Notes: generated by a model not told the origin, from the sequence alone. A DNA stretch of 64,000 nucleotides from Sarcomyxa edulis (GCA_009761415.1 QUOL01000005.1:124001-188000), one strand, 5' to 3'. Shown: positions 45,617 through 57,196, numbered from the stretch's first letter. Made by a program: numbers and translations.

Positions 45617-46849
45617 ATGTGGACGTCGGATGCCTTGTTAGCCTGTCTATTCCCGCTTTTCGTCCTGTTTCTAGGCTTCAGACTCTTTCCATCACCAAAC
45701 TGGCACGAGCTACGCGACCTTGTCTTCCCACCTCGACGGCGAAGACGCGCAAGTGACCTTTATTCTCTTCCTAGAGCCACCAATGCATATACACGATACG
45801 CACAGGTATCAGCCTCAGAGCTTGGACGTATGCGGGCGTCATATTCTACCCTCGGGCGCGTACACAAGCGGTTAGGGTATAGTATAGGTTACACCAAGAA
45901 GCTTGATCGATTGGACGAGGTGATAAAGGTGAATGCAGTGGTCACGAAGGGTATCGCGCATTTGGCGAAAAGGGAGTTTGGGGATTTGCCAGAGAACTTT
46001 ATCGTGCGTGAGGGGGATCTGGGAAGAGTGAGGGAGGCATTGAAGCATTGTGTACGAGATTGGAGCGAACAGGGCAAAGAAGAACGAGGTAGAATCTTCG
46101 CTCCTATTTTACGCGTTTTACTTCAGGTAGAAGAGCAGGAGAGAGGCCGTACAAAGATCCTTGTTCCAGGTTCTGGCCTTGGGAGACTTGCTTGGGAGAT
46201 ATCAGAGCTAGGTAAGTCGCAGATATACCCGCCTTACATTGCTAACATGTCTGCAGGATTTGATACGGCAGCGAACGAGCTTTCGTCCTACATGAACCTC
46301 GCATTCCGTTTTCTGACCTCACCATCCACCACCATTTCCCCACACCAACATACCATCCATCCTTACGCGCATTGGTTTTCCCACCAACGCTCCAACGCGT
46401 CTCTCTTCCGTAGTATTAGCATCCCCGATGCCCTGCCACGACTCTCATCCCGTTTTCACCTCATCGAAGACGATTTCCTTTCTTTGAAGGCTCCCCTAGA
46501 CTCAGATCAAGCCCGCGGATACGACTTCATTGTTACCTTATTCTTCCTAGACACCTCGCTCAACGCATTTGCCACCATGGAACACATCCACAATCTTCTA
46601 CGTCCTGGTGGAACTTGGATAAATTTGGGACCTCTACTGTGGACCGGCGGTGCTCAGGCAAAGGTAGAGCTGAGTTTGGAAGAAGTATTGCAGGCTGCCA
46701 AAGAGATTGGCTTCATAGTTGAGACCGGAAATGATGATGAAGATGTGAGGAGGATGAGGACGGTGGAGTGTGAGTATACAAGAGACGAGAAGGCGATGAT
46801 GAGGTGGGTCTACCGAGCAGAATTTTGGGTTGCGAAGAGGTCGAAGTAA
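45617..46849 (+). CDS. N2227-like / carnosine N-methyltransferase family protein
   Basis: Members are SAM-dependent methyltransferases; the animal enzyme methylates carnosine to anserine, and yeast YNL092W is a homolog. An N-terminal hydrophobic stretch (LLACLFPLFVLFLGFRLF) may anchor the protein. The N2227 region includes RYAQVSASELGRMRASYSTL and CVRDWSEQGKEERG. The SAM-binding motif reads ILVPGSGLGRLAWEISELG, and a 45-nt intron (donor GTAAGT) splices into GFDTAANELSSYMNLAFRF. Further blocks are IHPYAHWFSHQRS, YDFIVTLFFLDTSLNAFATM and LLRPGGTWINLGPLLW. The end is EFWVAKRSK. The reading frame is open across the intron, so a retained form would carry 15 extra residues. The preserved GxGxGR motif suggests an active enzyme. 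Confidence 0.88.
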   Translation: MWTSDALLACLFPLFVLFLGFRLFPSPNWHELRDLVFPPRRRRRASDLYSLPRATNAYTRYAQVSASELGRMRASYSTLGRVHKRLGYSIGYTKKLDRLDEVIKVNAVVTKGIAHLAKREFGDLPENFIVREGDLGRVREALKHCVRDWSEQGKEERGRIFAPILRVLLQVEEQERGRTKILVPGSGLGRLAWEISELGKSQIYPPYIANMSAGFDTAANELSSYMNLAFRFLTSPSTTISPHQHTIHPYAHWFSHQRSNASLFRSISIPDALPRLSSRFHLIEDDFLSLKAPLDSDQARGYDFIVTLFFLDTSLNAFATMEHIHNLLRPGGTWINLGPLLWTGGAQAKVELSLEEVLQAAKEIGFIVETGNDDEDVRRMRTVECEYTRDEKAMMRWVYRAEFWVAKRSK

Positions 46850-46911
46850 TTTGTCTGCTCGTGTGGTATACTCAAATGGTTTGTTTCGGAATTAACGCAA
46901 GCAAGTTGAAG

Positions 46912-46955
46912 AGTACAAGAAATACAAGAAATACAAGAAAAAGGTACAAGAAATG
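46912..46955. repeat. Short tandem repeat of AATACAAGA-like units
   Basis: Three to four copies of ACAAGAAAT are seen between two convergent genes. It is non-coding. Confidence 0.55.
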
Positions 46956-46974
46956 AGTAATGTGTGCGTTGTGT

Positions 46975-49900
46975 TCACTCCCGCAGCACCTCCCGCGCTA
47001 TCCCACCAGCTACCATCATCGTCCCTTGCTCCTCCTCAGAAGCGTCTACATTGGTATGCGTCGCGTTGAAATATTCCGACCTGTCAAGCGACGTTAGAGA
47101 GTGAATAGTAAGCAAGAAGGGTGCACGCACTCGAGTCGAGAAACCCAATTGCCATCCAAGTCCAAACCGAGGTCAGGGCCCACATATCTGTGACGAAATA
47201 TTCAATCAAGTTCAATTTCAATGAGGCGTGCGGTAAGCTCACAGTTGATTCCGAATGGCAAATTGTATGAATCCTTTCCAATACGTATCTCTACGCAGGA
47301 GTGCGCCATTCCCGATGACCACAAGAAGCTCCTTTGCTCGCGTGATGGCAACGTTCATCCTGATAGACAGAGGGAAGTCAGTAATAGATATCGATAGAGG
47401 ATTGAGTGATATGGCACAGACCTTTTCCGCTCAGAAACGAATCCGAGACCCTTTTCAGCATCTTCTTTCAAGAACCTAGCACTCGATCTGACACAAGAGA
47501 TAATGATCACTCTGTTTTCTCTGCCCTGATAATCCTACAAGGCAAGGACGAGTGAGATTCTACCACCCCTTCGAGTCAAGGCGAATTTTGACTGACCTCG
47601 ACTGTTCCAACATCCACACCGCTCAATTTCTCCTTCCTCAATCTTTCTCGGATTTTCCACACCTGTCCCCTCCAAGGCGCCATGACACCGATCTGCGAAG
47701 GCTGTAGAGGAGGAGAGGATGCATCTTTCTCAGAAAGAAGAGACGTGATCGTCTGAACGATCCGTTCAATCTCTCCTGTATTGTACCACGAGTTTCGCTA
47801 TAGATATAGGATAAACAGATTAGTACCCCGCATATCCTGGTGAATGGTTCAAAGGCTCTTGACCTCATCCGCTGACTCGTCTTTCGAGTCAGTACCGAAG
47901 AACGCTAGGGGGAGACTAGAGTTTGGGAGTCCAGACCAAGAGATACGACCATTCTGGGCGCAAGGTTCTAGAGAGTCGTCATAGAACATGGCCGATGGTG
48001 GCATCAGAATGACAGGATGGCTGCGATAGTTCTGAAAACAATTCATTCGTTCATATACTACAGATACACTCGCAGAGCTAGAGGTTGAGGTTGCAAGACA
48101 CACCTTGACTAGATGCGTGAACGGAGTAGCGCTCATACATGATCTATCGTTGAACGAGTGTTTGACGTACACCCATCTGTCGAATAGCCGCTCCAGAAAG
48201 GATACGTCGAGCTCAGCAGCTCGAGCGGTGTTCGACGTGACCACTGGGCCAACTGTATCGCATAAGTGTGATCATTCGGGGTCTGAGAGGAAGAGGATAA
48301 CTGATCGAATACAAACGCTGGTTTGGGTCCCCGCATAGTACTAGTTGAGGCTCGAAAGACCAGGAAAAACTTGCAGTAGAGTTTTCTGGAGCCCCACCGA
48401 CAGTTTGCGGAGTGACGACCACAGAAATGGGAATCATAAGTTCGGGCTCTGAGCCTTGAGCTGCCTACGAGAGTTCTCGACTCAGAACTAAGACCACGAG
48501 ACAAAGCAATAACTAGATTTACCTCGTCAATCAACAGATGGGTCCAATGTGGATTTATGGGCCGATGAGTCTGATGAGGATGTAGGGAATGTACAAGGTC
48601 GTGTTCTACCTTCCCAAGGTAAGCATTGGTACATTTAGCTGTGACGAGAATATTAGCGTCCAGGCATGAACACACGACAACCTTATATTTCATCAACGTG
48701 TCCCATGGGGGGAGGGCGTATTTATCGTGTTCGACGTCTATATCAAAAAATTATATGGTCATGACTGTAGTGAAGAAGTGAGACATACGTACAGCAATAT
48801 TGTGTCATCTTTGCGGGTACCTCTGCGAACGTCCTGTTAGGATCGTTCAAACGGAGCATTTCGTGCGGACCCAGTGACGAACGAAGTCGGAGGACCAGAG
48901 TATCTGTCGCAGGATTGGAGGGTGCACAGAGAAGAATACAGGCTTCTGGCTGTGCTTCAAGAATCTGCAGGACAATTTCCACGATAGTCCTGAGACGTGT
49001 AGTGTGTAAGATTACAGGCTCTTTTAAATTCGCGAGTAGACAAACCTGGTTTTCCCCGTCCCTGGTGGCCCTCGTATAAGGCATGGGATTGGGAAACGAT
49101 TCGTCGCAATTGAACGGACTGCCAACTATGGTTTGCGATTGTGTTAGATACGTGTGATCTCCGGAATCTAGCTCTGACTCACTCTCTGTTCACTGTTCAA
49201 TCCCTTGTCAACCCATCTATCCTCCGGTATCCCTTGCCCTAGCTGCACAACATGTCCCGCCAGATCTTCTGTCTCTGGGAAAAGCCACCGTCTTGCCAGG
49301 GTATCATTGGAGCTGACGAGTGTTGGTAAGTTCTGGAGCGTAACAGTCGATGAAGCCTCTGCCACGGCGTTCACCGCGATTTGCATGGTGAGTGAAGGTC
49401 GTGGGTTAGTGAGGAACGTGATGTTGAAGAAGAGCGCAAGGTCATCATCAGCGGTGAAGGGACGTGGTGTATCATTGTGTTCTCTATCGAATCTAACCCA
49501 TGCCTCATCGGCAACGGCACCGATAGTCACTTGGATATGTGTCTTTAACGGTGGACATTGCAAGTCTAGAATTCGAGGTTCGATCTGTTACGACTCGGGC
49601 GTCACTTCACTAAACGCTGAGCCCACTTACGGATAATTCCTTCTCTCTTCCTGAGAGCTACAACACGCGCTTCAAAAGCATCCCCAGTGCCTCGTTGGTG
49701 CTGAACATCAATCTCCCTCAATTGCATCAAATCCCCGACTTCCAACCTTGGGTAATTCTCCCGGATAATCCCAGAGACGGAGACCACGAACTCTGCTGTA
49801 TTCCAATTATTAGCCTTTATACCCATCTTCCAGAGAACGACGTGTTCTTTCTCCGAAGCGAGTTTGTCGAGTTCCCAGGAAAGGAGGGCTGTCCAATGGG

Positions 49901-50814
49901 CTTCGTACGTCTCCATCGTCAATGGGGGTGGTGGCGTTGTCATACTTTGGGGTGGAAACGCGAGTAAATTTGATTGTGAAGTGTGAGGCTGTGAAAGCAT
50001 GGAAGGGCGAACAAAGCTCTTGAGGTACGAGGGAGGTGGGACCGGAGGAAGAATGGGAAGGATTCTTAGTCTTTGCGGTTGTTTTTGGATGTCCCTTAGG
50101 TATTGAGGGACGTATACGTCTGCCTGTGCAAATCGGTCAAACTCATAGTTCTTTTGAGATAGAAAAAGTCAAGAATCGGACATATATGTCGAATTCGAAT
50201 CCGTTGGGATTGTGTATGGACTGCGGGGATGAGTGAGTCCCGAGTAGAAGTGAACAGTGCATCGAAGTCAATCTCACATCTTCCTTATCGACGTCCGAGC
50301 CCTCGATGCCGATACTACCGTGTAGTTTTGGAATGGAAGATCCCTGGCTGCCGCTGGTGGCAGACTGAGAGTCGCGAGAACGCGGCGGGAGCAACTCTCC
50401 CGCTGGCCGAATATTCGGAGGGACTGAATTAGTATTAGTAGCAGTAGCATTCTTCTGGTCAGGGTGCTTGAGAGAGACTGGAACTGATGAGCCGAGCCGA
50501 CGAGACTCAGCCTGACCGGCCACAGGAGCGAGCCTTCCGGCCCAAAATTTGTCAATTTTTAGAGATGGTGATTCTGGTTCTGGCTCATTTACAGCAGTAA
50601 CAGGAGCACTGGGTGGGGGAGGGTGAACCTGGGGATGATCTTGTGGAATCCAAGTGTTCGGATTTTGCTGCCATGGTTGTTGATTATAGTAGTACTGATG
50701 CTGATGAGGAATAAGATATCCTGGGTGAAAAAAAGGACCGGGATGGACATGAACAAGTTGAGCGTATGGATTGCGCGGGTCTGCATAACGATAGAATGCT
50801 TGCTGATGGTTCAT
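46975..50814 (-). CDS. Superfamily 1 RNA helicase, MOV10/SDE3-like
   Basis: MOV10/SDE3 proteins are Upf1-type 5'-3' RNA helicases linked to RNA silencing and mRNA decay. The ATG at 50814 starts MNHQQAFYRYADPRN. A disordered Pro/Gln/Ser-rich region follows, about 180 residues. The middle domain includes WKMGIKANNWNTAEFVVSVS and IIRENYPRLEVGDL. Motif I reads CLIRGPPGTGKT, followed by IVEIVLQILEAQP and LCAPSNPATDTL (motif Ia). Motif II reads HLLIDEAAQGSEPELMIP, with DEAA as usual for the Upf1 group; QLVLCGDPNQ is motif III. The C-terminal RecA domain carries MNVAITRAKELLVVIGN (motif VI) and ends EEEQGTMMVAGGIAREVLRE. Many introns interrupt it, one right after GTGKTR. All key helicase motifs are present. 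Confidence 0.88.
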
Positions 50815-51142
50815 CGCATTTGATGCAGAACTTGGAACGAAAAGTACTTTGTTAAGTGCTGTGAGCTGCAACGCTTCAACTTCAGCCGTCAATTTGAAGC
50901 TTGAAGCTGAAGTCTACAGCCGGACTATGAGGATGGTCAAGGGAAGAATTAGAAAAAAATTACATAGAGAACATGTTTCTCGACGCGTGATCGATTGATT
51001 GGTCTAGCCCAATCGTCTGGCGCCCGCGGTCAAGATTATTTTTGTTTCTGACCTTCAGCTACGAAAGCTACGACTACTCGTGATTCCATGATCAGTCGAT
51101 TTTTGGAAGAAAAAACAGCAAGTTCATTGCGTCAGAATCCAG
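50815..51142. other. Intergenic
   Basis: Promoter of the helicase gene and 3' flank of the BTB gene. Nothing else is seen. Confidence 0.45.
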
Positions 51143-52013
51143 TTAAGTCTCATCTTCTGCCAGTGATTCCGATCTTATACTGGGGGAATCCATCTCTGGC
51201 CCATGTATCATCTCCCAGAATGCTTCCTCTATCCTGTCATTTATCTGCTCGTCAGCGTTGGCGTTCCCGACGGCCCCTGGTACGGACAACCTTCTCCTCA
51301 CTATCCATCCACGTGGAAGGTTATGGTCATTCCAATGAAGACACTCTCGTATAGAGGCAATCTTCAAAACGTTGTCGATCCCGATTTCCTTCACTTCTTC
51401 AATCCCCATCGGGGCGCCCCGACAAACCAAAGCCGCTATGGTAGGTATAAGCCACTCTTTGACGTCATATTCCATCGCCAACGCCAGCTTATCCACCGCA
51501 CCCATGGCAAGGTCAGAAATTTTGCTTATAGAAATCTTTCGTAATCTGTCGCTCTCCCATCTGGTGGATAGTTTGAGGATGGAAGTCCATTCAGCGACCG
51601 TAAATACATGTTCGTCGACCTTTCTGCTCGGGTGAGTATAGTCAATATTTTCGAATGAGGCTTTGAAACGTCACTAACATAGGAAACAACAGCAACAAAA
51701 GGTGCCGAAAATCGGCCTCTGAGATGCCGTCAAGCCTCAGAGGTTGCTGGTCACTAAGTCCATCTGGGACACTCCCTTCGGCGATAGGAAGCTGGAATAG
51801 TGTCTTGAATATCTCGAATTCGTGTTCTAAGGGCTGTCGAGGGACTCGAAAGAGACATCCTTCGACCTGACTTACGGTCAGTCCCCACAGCAATTTTAGG
51901 ATACCCCGACTGACCAATATTATCACATCAGTAAGATAGAACATCTCGTCCCTGCGCAGGTCCCCATTCGCGGTGACCTCTAGGTCTTTTGATCTATTCA
52001 TTGAGAGTGACAT
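51143..52013 (-). CDS. BTB/POZ domain protein, copy 2
   Basis: Paralog of the BTB genes at 25835 and 52543. The ATG is at 52013 (MSLSMNRSKD). The first exon ends FYLTDVIIL; a 50-nt intron (donor GTCAGT) leads to VEGCLFRVPRQPLEHEFEIF, FQLPIAEG and QPLRLDGISEADFRHLLLLL. A second short intron leads to AEWTSILKLSTRWESDRLRK, ALAMEYDVKEWLIPTIAAL and MGIEEVKEIGIDNVLKIAS. The C-terminal tail is longer than in the other copies and acidic (SIRSESLAEDET). Intron positions are shared with copy 1. The fold appears intact. Confidence 0.85.
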
Positions 52014-52542
52014 AGTTGCTGGTTGACGGTGATGGTTCAGAGGAAATATGCGCTCTCATGATTGAGATAATGGTTCTACCTCGTGAATACATGCAGGTAT
52101 ACACGTTGCTAATCTCATACATATTTAGAGCAAGAACCCGCCTCATGTTTTCAAGGTTTGCCCTCGATCTTCTCATATTGACGCAGACTCAAATCTTGTC
52201 AACATGTGTATCAATGTTATCTAGGCGATACCTCTTAACCGGTCCCGAATTTCTGGATGGATTTGTGTCAAACGACTTCACAAAGAGTGAGGTTGGATCC
52301 TATCCACGTCGACCGCACGATCAGCAGTAAGCCTCCACTCTGGACTGAGAATTGATACACACTGAACCACCGGTTGGTCAATTTTCTGAAAAAACTCGTT
52401 TACGGTCTCCAATAATCTTCCTTGATAGAACAACATACTATGTTCTTCTCCTGATATTCTGCTGAATCAAATTCTTCGAGGCAAAATGTGGTCCATGACA
52501 GGTGTTTATCTTCTGTCCGCCCTGTCCACCCTGTCTCTCTCC
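52014..52542. other. Intergenic between BTB copies
   Basis: Same-strand spacer between two BTB paralogs. It lacks the small repeat-protein gene that flanks the other two. No gene seen. Confidence 0.45.
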
Positions 52543-53383
52543 CTATGCGAGCCCAAATGATTCGCGTATTTTTCTTGTCACCTCGGTATCGACACTGTAC
52601 CCATTTGGCACACCTCCTCTTTCCTGCACAAACCATACCTTGTTGTGATTGCGGTAAGTTTCATACCCATAATGGAGACATTCGCGTAGAGCTGCAATCT
52701 TCAGAACATTTTCGAGCCCCATCTTTTCTACATCTTCAGTTCCCATGGGTTCCTCTCGGCGGACAAGATCTTCGATCGTTGGCATCAACCACTCTTTGAT
52801 GTCGTATCTCAAAGCCAATTCCAGCTTTATTGCGGCTTCGACTTCGAGACCGGACAATTTCGCTATTGCAAGCGCCTGGAATCTTGGGGAATTCCACAGC
52901 GCGGATAGTTTGAGGACCGAAATCCACTCTGCAACGGTGATACTAGATTCCCCCCTATATAACCCAATCAGAACTCTGAACTGATACCACGCACAATAAC
53001 GCACATAGGAAATAAAACCTTCAAAAGGTGTCGAAAGTCGGCTTTTGCGATTCCATCAAGACGTAAAGGCTGTCGGTCAGTGTTTCCGTCAGGAAAACTG
53101 CCTTCTATCGTGGGCAGCTGGAACATGTCCCGAAATATTTCGAATTCATGCTCTAGTGATTGTCGGGGTACTCGGAAGAGATATCCCTCGACCTGACTCT
53201 ATAGAGTAAGAATTGTTATACATGCATGCTTTGAACAACTGAACTCATCAGCAATATCACATCCGTGAAATAGAATGTATCGTCCTTCAAAAATTCATCC
53301 GGTGTATCTCTGGGATTCGATTCTGAAGCTATGCCTTTGGGCGGGAACTGTTCCCAACTCGAAGCGTTCTCTTTGAGCGACAT
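52543..53383 (-). CDS. BTB/POZ domain protein, copy 3
   Basis: The ATG is at 53383 (MSLKENASSWEQFP). The first exon reads DDTFYFTDVIL; the second VEGYLFRVPRQSLEHEFEIF, FQLPTIEG and QPLRLDGIAKADFRHLLKVL. The third reads VAEWISVLKLSALWNSPR, LELALRYDIKEWLMPTIEDL and LENVLKIAALRECLHYG, ending KIRESFGLA. It is closer to copy 1 than copy 2 in the middle region. The first intron is abnormal: where copies 1 and 2 have GTTAGT or GTCAGT straight after the IL codons, this copy has GATGAG. The only phase-0 donor I can find is a weak GTTCAA, giving a 39-nt intron and seven extra residues. That may reduce splicing. It is divergent from the small-protein gene at 53951. Confidence 0.78.
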
Positions 53384-53779
53384 CGGCAGTGGAAGCTTTA
53401 AGGAAGGGGAATACAGTAGGTACCTTTCTACCTAAGGCATAATGAGTATCTGACCCGTGTCTACAGGCAGGCATCCACGTTGTCCTTCTGCGCACGAGAG
53501 ATGCATCTAATCTCGGGTCAAGAAGCTGTCTGCAGGTGTGCCGTCTCACGGATGTTTCTTCTGTGACTTTGATTCTTACGAAACGATGTCTTGTTTCCAC
53601 ACTAGCAGCGATCAACTTTCTGGATGGAGGATGGATATATACTCTACCCATCCCGACATCATTGTGTGCCCGTTATTATGGTCTGTATGTATGATGAATA
53701 TGTTGTTCCGAACTTGTGGCTTCTTCGTGTGTTGTTATCATGATTTTCGGACGTCCATTTGTGTCACCACACCCGGGAT
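53384..53779. other. Divergent promoter region, homologous to 25294-25834 in inverted orientation
   Basis: Blocks such as GAGGATGGAT, CTCTACCC and CTTCTTCGTGTGTTG match the first divergent pair after reverse-complementing. A plus-strand ORF at 53538-53813 crosses it but looks like chance. Confidence 0.55.
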
Positions 53780-53820
53780 GTTTGGCTCAAAGTTTGTTTG
53801 TGGCCGCCCATAGTATAAAG
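53780..53820 (+). promoter_or_regulatory. Conserved promoter block of the small-protein gene, copy 2
   Basis: It contains GTTTGGCTCAAA, GTTTGTTTGTGGCCGCCCA and TATAAAG, the same order as at 25250-25293. The TATA box is about 135 nt before the ATG at 53951. Confidence 0.6.
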
Positions 53821-53950
53821 CCAAGCCAAGCCACCTCTTCCTCTTTCTCCACTACCACCACCAGCCACTTAGCTCCTATCAAGCAAGCAGCCACCCGGTC
53901 TCATTATCAACCTCATCATGATATACCCATCACCATATTCATCTATCAGA

Positions 53951-54364
53951 ATGTCTTCCAGGTCTTCCCGCCACTCAAGCCTATCAATCTCAAGCGCGCG
54001 TTTTTATTCTTCCTTTATTAGTAGCACTGCTAATCTTCAACTGCACTTCTTGATCTATATATAGGCTCGCGACGCGGAACCCGACACAGAGGATCTCCCT
54101 CTTAGGCAAGATTGCGAAGACGTGTATGTTGAATATGGTTCGAGTCAAGATGGACTAGACACAAACCACTTGCGACTCATCATGGCGTGGCCTCGTAAGC
54201 TGAGGTGGTCTACTCGTGAGTCTTTTCGCGTCTTTCTTTTCCCTACAGCGCTTTTGACAAGGAAGACGATGTTGCAGCAGAGGAACAAATCTCCTGCAAG
54301 GCCATGGACTCAACCCTGGTGGAGTTGGCTGTAGTGGCTTGCGGCTCCTCATGCCACGCTTTCT
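53951..54364 (+). pseudogene. Small GYG..DGL repeat protein, copy 2, probably frameshifted
   Basis: Paralog of the gene at 24673-25136. The ATG at 53951 opens MSSRSSRHSSLSISS. The first donor is GCGCGT where copy 1 has GTGCGT. Exon 2 (from about 54066) includes PDTEDLPLRQDCEDVYVEYG and SSQDGLDTNHLRLIMAWPRK. After a GTGAGT intron, exon 3 begins FDKEDDVAAEEQI. At about 54285-54300 one base is missing relative to copy 1. The homologous continuation QGHGLNPGGVG then lies in another frame, and the used frame stops at about 54353. The second repeat unit is therefore lost from the protein. It may be a pseudogene or an altered protein; a sequencing error is also possible. Confidence 0.6.
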
Positions 54365-55585
54365 AACCCTCTTATTATCCGACCACCCCGAGTTCGCGTG
54401 TACACCGAGTACTCAACCATCGTACTCATTCGCTTCGAAAGCCCTATTCTGAGCATTCGTTTGAGCTCCCTAACATGAGCGATTGTGGCTCATTTTTCAC
54501 ACACACACACCATTCTCCGTTGTCCAACCCATCGACGCTTTACCCTTGGAAGAGCGAGATTCTCCGGAGGCTTTTTCTACCGGGATTCTGACACCATCCG
54601 CCTTCTCTGCTCATACACGCTCACAAACTCGTCTCGTCTTGTCTCAATCAATCTGTTTATAGATAGCTTTGATCTGCATGCCCTCTAAACGTGTAACAAT
54701 ATACATTCTTCTATCTCAACTCAAATGTACGCGACGCGTGCACGCGTGCAGCCTACAGGTCTGTTTTAGCAGTCACCATTTCCTCCTTACAGCACGCCGT
54801 TACCCTCTTCTTTATAGACATATCCAATCCAATCCACCAAGGTTTGTCTCGCCCACTGAAACGAAGAACGCGACGCGTCCTGGTCACGTGTGAAGTCGAT
54901 CCTTCGAGCTTTTTCGGACGCCGACCAAACGCCGATGCTCAGTCTTATACATGTTCGACCTCGTTTCGTTCCATCTCATATGCTGTCGTGTCCACATCCG
55001 AGCGCTGCAGAATGATACTCTCAAACTCAAAATACTCGATAGATAGCTCACCAAAGTCTTGACGAGTCACTGAATCGTCAGGCGTGACGAAAATTTTGGG
55101 TTCGTAAAAGGTTTCCACTCCAAGTCCCGAGTCCTCACTAACATGAGTTGATCTAGGAATTCTGACTTGACCTGTACAACGAAATACCTCGGACCCTGTG
55201 GAATAAATGATATATACCCCCGTTGTTCACTCGGACATGTACAGCTAGTAAGTGGAAAAAAACTCTATCCTTAGGTGTGGAAGCCGTGATCTTCGACAAA
55301 CTAGAAGATTATAATCGTACTCCTCGTCACTACGTCTATTTTGTTGTTATCCCTATAGCAGCCCAGTGACTTGACCAATCTCATGAGGTACTGCGACTTG
55401 TGGCTCTCGACGGCTGCTCTCGAGTAATCGATATAGTGGGCTCTGAGTCATTGGATATTCACTGACTTCACCCGGAAACTGGAATTCTGCCTCCTTCGGT
55501 ACCGTCTTCCTCTCTCTGATTGGTTCACGGCGAGTTGGACGTCTCGACGAAACAAGTAACGCTTGTGCCACTTGTCACACTGGCG
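54365..55585. other. Long stretch without a supported gene
   Basis: Several short ORFs on both strands have no domain. The region lies between two members of the small-protein family and may contain decayed parts of further copies. Confidence 0.4.
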
Positions 55586-55592
55586 TATAAAA
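55586..55592 (+). promoter_or_regulatory. Probable TATA box of the third small-protein relative
   Basis: TATAAAA lies 73 nt before the ATG at 55659. The leader that follows resembles those of the two paralogs (ACCACCACCAGCCA is shared with 53851-53870). Confidence 0.5.
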
Positions 55593-55658
55593 GCCAGGTC
55601 GTGCAGTCACTGTTTCTTCACCTCTTTCTTCCTTACCACCACCAGCCAATCTACCAAA

Positions 55659-56294
55659 ATGCCTTCCAAGTCTCATCTACCCGCCGTTTATATTCTGACT
55701 TCGCCATTTCTACTATACGAAATGTCTCCAAGTATGCCACTCATCTCAAACTACCGCCACTCATCATCATCGATCCCAAACGTATGCACTCTCTTCCAAT
55801 TTTTTACGAGACTCCTTGAACTGATAAACTTCTCCAACGCCGTATAGGACAACAACATCGTCAAACCAGACGTGGAATTCAATCTATGCGAGCCACCACT
55901 CGCCCTCCTTGGGTCTTATCATGATCTGTTCAGTCATGATATACCCGAACTACCCAGGTCTTCACGCCACTCATCCAGTGAAGTGTGCGTCTCTTTGTCC
56001 ATCTTTCCTGTGTGGTATCTTGAACTTGAACTGACGCGACTTTTCTTCCGGGTATAGGCTACGACGTCGGATGTGACACAGGACCATCATCGAGTACCTC
56101 CCGCGGCGTGCGACCGGTTTCGGAGGCGACCTTGCGAGGACGTGAACATTACCGACCCAGTCTTGTCCTCGGTAGTCGCCCTTTCCCCCGAACACCGGGA
56201 GGACTCCGGTCACGGCTGCCACCCGGCGCCGGATTCAGCTCAGTCTTGGCCGAGTCGGGCGTTGTCGATGGATTACTGGGACGTCGTTGGCTGA
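55659..56294 (+). CDS. Diverged third relative of the small-protein family, hypothetical
   Basis: Unrecognised. The leader (CCTCTTTC...ACCACCACCAGCCA) and the start MPSKSHLPA resemble the paralogs at 53951 and 25136. A long first intron (donor GTTTAT, to about 55848) is inferred. Exon 2 reads NIVKPDVEFNLCEPPLALLG and ELPRSSRHSSSE; the SSRHSS stretch recalls the N-terminus of the paralogs. A GTGTGC intron ending at 56057 leads to a GC-rich exon with SDVTQDHHRVPPAA and RPCEDVNITDPVL, ending MDYWDVVG. The CEDV motif also occurs in copy 2, but the GYG..DGL repeats are not visible. It may be a decayed or fast-evolving member. Exon structure is tentative. Confidence 0.4.
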
Positions 56295-57196
56295 GGGACC
56301 TCGGTCGCGACGGTATGGTGTGGATGTGGTACATTCTCGACCCTTTATGCTACACCACCACCTATGCCGTCTGCTCCCATCGATATTCGGGCCGATTTCT
56401 CGCCGACGACAATAGTAGGCCAGGCGTGCTTCCCAATGTCCCATCCACCATCGATGGACTAGTAGGGTCTACTTCCCAAAGACCCATCCATTGAAGCTCG
56501 GGCCATGGCCTACTCCGCAACATTCCAGACATCGATGTATTCCGCCTCATTGCAGCACGGTCCCCATCACATCCACTCCACTATCATCTACCCGGCACAT
56601 GGTGTCTTGGTGAATGGTGCCACCTGTTCCTCTTCACATCCACTCCACTATCATCTATTCAATCACATAAGTATCATACCTATGTACTCCAGGCGTAGCT
56701 ACTCTTTGTACCCACTCCACTATCATCTACTAGTTTGTCAACTTGTGCAAATTGTATTCTGTTTCAGTCCGAAAAACACCAGTCCTTTGACAACACTCAA
56801 AGAGTACCTCAATCCAATTTAGTTCTGCAAGACTTGTTATTCACAGAATTTGAACCACAAAGTCAACTATGCCCTTCGAACTGTCGCATTGCGTCAAGGA
56901 ATTCGTGGAAGGAACATGAACATTGACTTCCTCGCATTTTCCGTTCACACCGTTCGCGTCTTCTTCCAGCGTGTTCGGCGTTCACTGATTGTTCTCCTCA
57001 AGCTCTCCTTCATGATCATCAACTGTAATAAATTTGACGTTCGGCCGCCTTGTTGCGATATGCGGGCGCCTACGGACGATAGAGCACCATGGAAAGAGAA
57101 GGAAGGACATCTAAGGAGAGTGACGTAACACGTAACATGTGACTGTGTTATAAAGCTGATCGATTTCGCGATTCTGCCTCTTCCCAAGTCACCATC
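56295..57196. other. Intergenic, with a three-copy short direct repeat; promoter of the MnSOD gene
   Basis: ORFs on both strands near 56108-57128 show no domains. The right end must hold the MnSOD promoter. Confidence 0.45.
56568..56729. repeat. Three spaced direct copies of CCACTCCACTATCATCTA
   Basis: Copies end at 56590, 56657 and 56729. The first two share a longer CACATCCACTCCACTATC-type core. Spacings are about 67 and 72 nt. The function is unknown; it may be a remnant of a tandem duplication or a regulatory repeat upstream of the MnSOD gene. Confidence 0.6.
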
